This document shows positions 5,680 to 8,587 of a DNA stretch of 8,587 nt, piece after piece. Location of the stretch: the NCBI GenBank assembly GCA_031275515.1, contig JAISOQ010000245.1:1-8587 (forward strand), in the 5' to 3' direction. The notes under the pieces are model-generated. The model ran no database searches, was not told the origin of the DNA, and was given only the letters and a program-made list of their open reading frames with translations. Position 1 is the first letter of the stretch; each line of letters opens with the position of its first letter. The position numbers were made by a program, and so were the translations under genes. This DNA is from Treponema sp. (GTDB taxonomy: Bacteria > Spirochaetota > Spirochaetia > Treponematales > Breznakiellaceae).

Positions 5680-7134
5680 ATGAAAATCGATCCTGCCTTG
5701 AAAAATCTTGAGAGGCTTTTCCCCGGAGATTTTACCGGGGATGAGAAGGCCCGGGCCCAGACCCTGTTCCTGAAGAACCTTTCCGCCGAAGCGCATAAGT
5801 TCTACGGCGGAAAAATGCAGACCCTGCCCAAGTGCGGCCTCTACGGCCTCAACTGGTTTAACGTATGGTACACTCCGGGAGTGTCCCGGATCTCCACCGC
5901 TATCCGGGATGACAACGATACTTCCTTTGCCCTCTCCAACCGGGGCAACCTGGTGGCGGTAGTCTCCGACTCCACCCGCGTTCTGGGCGACGGCGACTGC
6001 ACGCCTCCCGGCGGCCTGGGCGTCATGGAAGGCAAGGCCATGATCATGAAGTACCTGGGCGGCGTTGACGCGGTGGCCCTGTGCGTGGATTCCAAAGGCC
6101 CGGACGGGAAGAACGACCCCGGTAAGCTCATTGATTTTGTGAAGATGGCCCAGCACTCCTTCGGCGCGGTGAACCTGGAAGACATCAGCCAGCCCAACTG
6201 TTTCAGGGTGCTGGATGAACTGCGGGAAGCCTGCGATATTCCGGTCTGGCACGACGACGCCCAGGGAACCGCCTGCGTCACCCTGGCGGGGCTTATCAAC
6301 GCCCTGAAACTGGCGGGCAAAAAGCTGAAGGACGCCAGAATCGTGCTGCTGGGGGCCGGCGCTTCCAACACCACCATTGCCCGGCTCATCCTGACCGACG
6401 GCGGCGAGCCCGCAAAGATGGTCGTTTTTGACACCAAGGGCAGCCTCCATTTGGGCAGGGAGGACATCAAAAAGGACAAGCGGAACTACCGGAAGTGGGA
6501 ACTCTGCGAAAAGACCAATCCCGGCAGAATCGCCGCTATAGAAGAAGCCATGAAAGGAGCGGACGTACTTATCGCCCTGTCTACCCCCGGTCCCGATACG
6601 GTAAAACGCGAATGGATCCGGTCTATGGCCCCCAAATCCATCGTCTTTGTATGCGCCAACCCGGTACCGGAGATATGGCCCTATGCCGCCAGGGAAGAAG
6701 GCGCCTACATCGTCGCCACCGGCCGGGGGGATTTCCCCAACCAGGTGAACAACTCGATCTGCTTCCCCGGCATCCTCAAGGGCGCTCTCCTGGTCCGGGC
6801 GCGGAAGATCACCGACGGCATGGCTATCCGCTGCGCCCACTCCATCGCGGAGTTTTCCGGGAAGCGGGGCATTTCCACAGACAACATCATCGCTACGATG
6901 GAAGAGAGCGATGTCTTTGCCCAGGAAGCCGCGGATGTGGCCCAGCAGGCGATCACAGAAGGGGTTGCCCGCATCGCCCTTTCCTGGGAGGAGATCTACA
7001 ACCGCGCCAAAGCGGACATCACCGCCGCCCGTACCCTGATTGAAGACATGAAGAAGCTGGGGCATATCAAGGAGCCTCCGTCGGAAATGCTGGAAGCCGC
7101 CCTTAAAGCGGCGATTGAATCGGTAAAAAAGTAA
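5680..7134 (+). CDS. Malic enzyme (oxaloacetate-decarboxylating malate dehydrogenase)
   Basis: This 484-residue enzyme is expected to oxidise and decarboxylate L-malate to pyruvate and CO2 with NAD(P) and a divalent metal. The N-terminal malic domain shows YTPGV (64-68), VMEGKA (115-120) with the likely catalytic Lys119, NLEDISQPNCF (165-175) and HDDAQGTA (191-198), giving metal ligands around E167, D168 and D192. The NAD(P)-binding domain begins at LLGAGASN (223-230) and includes NPVPEIWP (327-334) and ATGRGDFPNQVNNSICFPGI (346-365). The motifs usually read HDDQHGTA and VLGLGNIGP in common bacterial enzymes are HDDAQGTA and VLGDGDCTPPGG (102-112) here, marking a divergent subfamily. Cofactor preference cannot be read reliably. 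GAGG (5668-5671) is 8 nt upstream of the ATG, 12 nt after the GAPDH homologue. It is the last gene of the compact operon and could provide pyruvate and reducing power. Confidence 0.92.
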   Translation: MKIDPALKNLERLFPGDFTGDEKARAQTLFLKNLSAEAHKFYGGKMQTLPKCGLYGLNWFNVWYTPGVSRISTAIRDDNDTSFALSNRGNLVAVVSDSTRVLGDGDCTPPGGLGVMEGKAMIMKYLGGVDAVALCVDSKGPDGKNDPGKLIDFVKMAQHSFGAVNLEDISQPNCFRVLDELREACDIPVWHDDAQGTACVTLAGLINALKLAGKKLKDARIVLLGAGASNTTIARLILTDGGEPAKMVVFDTKGSLHLGREDIKKDKRNYRKWELCEKTNPGRIAAIEEAMKGADVLIALSTPGPDTVKREWIRSMAPKSIVFVCANPVPEIWPYAAREEGAYIVATGRGDFPNQVNNSICFPGILKGALLVRARKITDGMAIRCAHSIAEFSGKRGISTDNIIATMEESDVFAQEAADVAQQAITEGVARIALSWEEIYNRAKADITAARTLIEDMKKLGHIKEPPSEMLEAALKAAIESVKK

Positions 7135-7187
7135 CAACGAAAAACAACCGCGGATTTTACAGGCGTGAATCTTACAATCGCATTATT

Positions 7188-7223
7188 GAGGCTGTCCCAA
7201 AACTTCAATTTTAGGACAGCCTC
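7188..7223. terminator. Perfect 10-bp palindrome after the malic enzyme gene; terminator-like and related to the upstream repeat
   Basis: GAGGCTGTCC (7188-7197) pairs perfectly with GGACAGCCTC (7214-7223). Inside, after one C-A mismatch, AAAA (7199-7202) pairs with TTTT (7209-7212) around a 6-nt loop. It lies 53 nt after the malic enzyme stop, where an operon terminator is expected, but the 3' flank TATTATCAATACTTTTG is only AT-rich and not a true T-run. The half-site GGCTGTCCCAAAACT (7190-7204) matches the ends of the 298-457 repeat, so it may be a short form of the same repeat family acting as a terminator. Confidence 0.5.
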
Positions 7224-7290
7224 TATTATCAATACTTTTGATTTCACCTCTGGAACCGGCGGTTAAACTGTATAAGGAGCAACACCGTTC

Positions 7291-8587
7291 ATGAGGATAG
7301 AACTTCCCTACCTTAACAAAACTTTTCCTCTGGAATTTCCCGATGAATACCTCTTGTCCGTGGCGGAACCCAATGAGTTCAAAGCCCGGGGAACGCCGAA
7401 AGAGATGCTGGCCGAAGCCCTGGCCCATCCTTACGGCCCGGGAGGCCGTATCAACGAGACGCCGGAGCGGAACGGGCAATGTCTTGAGGAATTCCTCAGG
7501 GGAGGGAAAAGGGTTTTGATCATCGTCAACGACGCCACCCGTCCCACTCCCACCGCAGCTATCCTGGAGGGCCTGCTTCCGGCGTTGGAGCAGGCGGGCA
7601 TTGGGGGGGGAAATCTGACCATCCTGGTTGCCGCCGGAGCGCACCGGCCCCCTACCGGGAATGAGTTCCGCCAAATTCTGGGCGATCTCTACGGCAAACT
7701 GCGGGAACAATGCGTCCACCACGACGCACGGAAAGAGGGGGAAATGGTGAATCTGGGAACCACCCGGAACGGCACACCCATAGAACTCAACAGGCGGCTC
7801 TTTGAGGCGGACCGCATTATCGCTACCGGCAGCGTAGAGCCCCATTATTTTGCGGGTTTTACCGGCGGCAGAAAGGCTTTTCTTCCGGGCGTAGCCTCCT
7901 ACAAGACCATAGAAGCAAACCACAGGCAGGCCCTGTCCCCGGCGGCCCACTCCCTGGCCCTGGAAGGAAACCCCGTTCACGAGGACATGATGGACGCCCT
8001 GCCCCTGATCAAAGCCCCCATCTTTTCCGTCATGACCGTCCTGGACAAGGGGCAGAGGGTTGCCGCGGTTACCGCCGGGGACCTTTTGACATCCTTCTAT
8101 GCCGCAGTGAAAACCGCCCGGCAGATTTTCTGCGTACCCGTACCGTCCCCGGCGGACATCGTGGTGTCAGTGGCAAAATTCCCCATGGACATAGACCTCT
8201 ATCAGTCCCAAAAAGCCATAGATAACGGCGCCATTGCCCTGAAAGATGGGGGCGAGCTCATCCTGGTTTCCTCCTGCCGTGACGGCATAGGCGACGAAGC
8301 CTATGCCCATCTCCTTGCCCAGGCCTCAAATCCGGAAGACGCCATAGCGCGCATCAAGGCCAGCTATAAACTGGGCTACCACAAGGCGGCTAAGATGGCG
8401 GCGGTCTCCAGCCGGGCCAGGGTTACGGCAGTAACGGAACTGCCGGTCGAATGGCTCGCAAGCATGTTCATCGAAAGCGCCGCCTCTCCTCAGGAAGCCC
8501 TGGACAAAGCCCTGGAGAATGTGAAGGCCCGGGGGATAGCGAAGCCCGCAATACTCATACTGCCCGACGGGTGCGTTACGGTGCCGG
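7291..8587 (+). CDS. larA: LarA-family nickel-dependent 2-hydroxyacid racemase (3' end cut by window edge)
   Basis: 432 residues are visible. The family racemises or epimerises 2-hydroxyacids, classically lactate, using a nickel-pincer nucleotide bound to a lysine. Residues matching Lactobacillus plantarum LarA by motif and spacing are D81 and R84 (NDATRPTP), H118 (AAGAHRP), H185 and K195 (EPHYFAGFTGGRKAFLPG), H211 (ANHRQ), and Q305 and K308 (QSQKAID); K195 is the expected cofactor attachment site. The typical C-terminal LPDG-VP motif is already reached (425-432). LarA of L. plantarum has about 424 residues, so only a few are probably missing. The ATG at 7291 has AAGGAG (7274-7279) 11 nt upstream. 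The gene is 156 nt beyond the malic enzyme and behind a palindrome, so it may be a separate unit; I see no convincing promoter in 7224-7290. Cofactor-making genes larB, larC and larE are not in the window. The substrate could be lactate, malate or a sugar acid. Confidence 0.9.
   Translation, partial: MRIELPYLNKTFPLEFPDEYLLSVAEPNEFKARGTPKEMLAEALAHPYGPGGRINETPERNGQCLEEFLRGGKRVLIIVNDATRPTPTAAILEGLLPALEQAGIGGGNLTILVAAGAHRPPTGNEFRQILGDLYGKLREQCVHHDARKEGEMVNLGTTRNGTPIELNRRLFEADRIIATGSVEPHYFAGFTGGRKAFLPGVASYKTIEANHRQALSPAAHSLALEGNPVHEDMMDALPLIKAPIFSVMTVLDKGQRVAAVTAGDLLTSFYAAVKTARQIFCVPVPSPADIVVSVAKFPMDIDLYQSQKAIDNGAIALKDGGELILVSSCRDGIGDEAYAHLLAQASNPEDAIARIKASYKLGYHKAAKMAAVSSRARVTAVTELPVEWLASMFIESAASPQEALDKALENVKARGIAKPAILILPDGCVTVP

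Noticed and set aside
4699..7137. An 812-codon open frame on the minus strand across the GAPDH and malic enzyme genes
   Set aside because: Both plus-strand genes have clear family motifs over their full length. The antisense frame stays open because of the GC-rich third positions and shows low-complexity Gly/Arg/His/Pro-rich sequence with no recognisable domain and no own ribosome site in a sensible place.
7224..7290. Promoter for larA, with TATAAG at 7271-7276
   Set aside because: The hexamer overlaps the Shine-Dalgarno AAGGAG, so it cannot serve as -10 for a message containing that site, and TTGATT at 7238-7243 has no matching -10 at a suitable distance.

Overview
The window is a GC-rich bacterial chromosome segment carrying part of a myo-inositol catabolism operon that also contains central-carbon genes. 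Taxon cannot be fixed from the sequence. The codon style (many ATA Ile and AGG Arg codons in otherwise GC-rich genes), the anaerobe-type gene content and the GC-rich intergenic hairpin repeats would fit a spirochaete such as a termite-gut Treponema relative, but this is only an impression.

Layout. Positions 1-76 hold the 5' end of an unidentified gene on the minus strand. Positions 77-495 are a divergent intergenic region. Its left half is AT-rich and contains a good promoter candidate for the minus-strand gene. Its right half is a compact repeat (about 298-457) bounded by near-identical 15-bp inverted ends and packed with four consecutive GC-rich hairpins. From 496 a tightly packed plus-strand operon runs to 7134: iolD, iolE, a phosphoglycerate kinase homologue, an archaeal-type (type II) glyceraldehyde-3-phosphate dehydrogenase homologue, and a malic enzyme. 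Gaps are 93 nt between iolD and iolE and then 13, 14 and 12 nt, each gene with its own Shine-Dalgarno sequence. A perfect 10-bp palindrome at 7188-7223 whose arm matches the ends of the upstream repeat separates this operon from a LarA-type nickel-dependent 2-hydroxyacid racemase gene (7291 onward), which runs off the right edge only a short distance before its expected end.

How the genes may work together. IolE dehydrates 2-keto-myo-inositol and IolD opens the ring of the product to 5-deoxy-glucuronate. In the known pathway later steps (IolB, IolC, IolJ, not in this window) give dihydroxyacetone phosphate and malonate semialdehyde. A dedicated GAPDH/PGK pair would draw ATP and reducing power from the triose phosphate, while malic enzyme and a hydroxyacid racemase would act at the malate/pyruvate/lactate level. 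Both the PGK and the GAPDH homologue differ from typical enzymes at substrate- or phosphate-site positions, so another aldehyde/acyl-phosphate substrate is possible. The most interesting points are this unusual operon composition, the two divergent glycolytic homologues, and the hairpin-rich repeat directly in front of iolD that shares its end sequence with the palindrome behind the malic enzyme gene.
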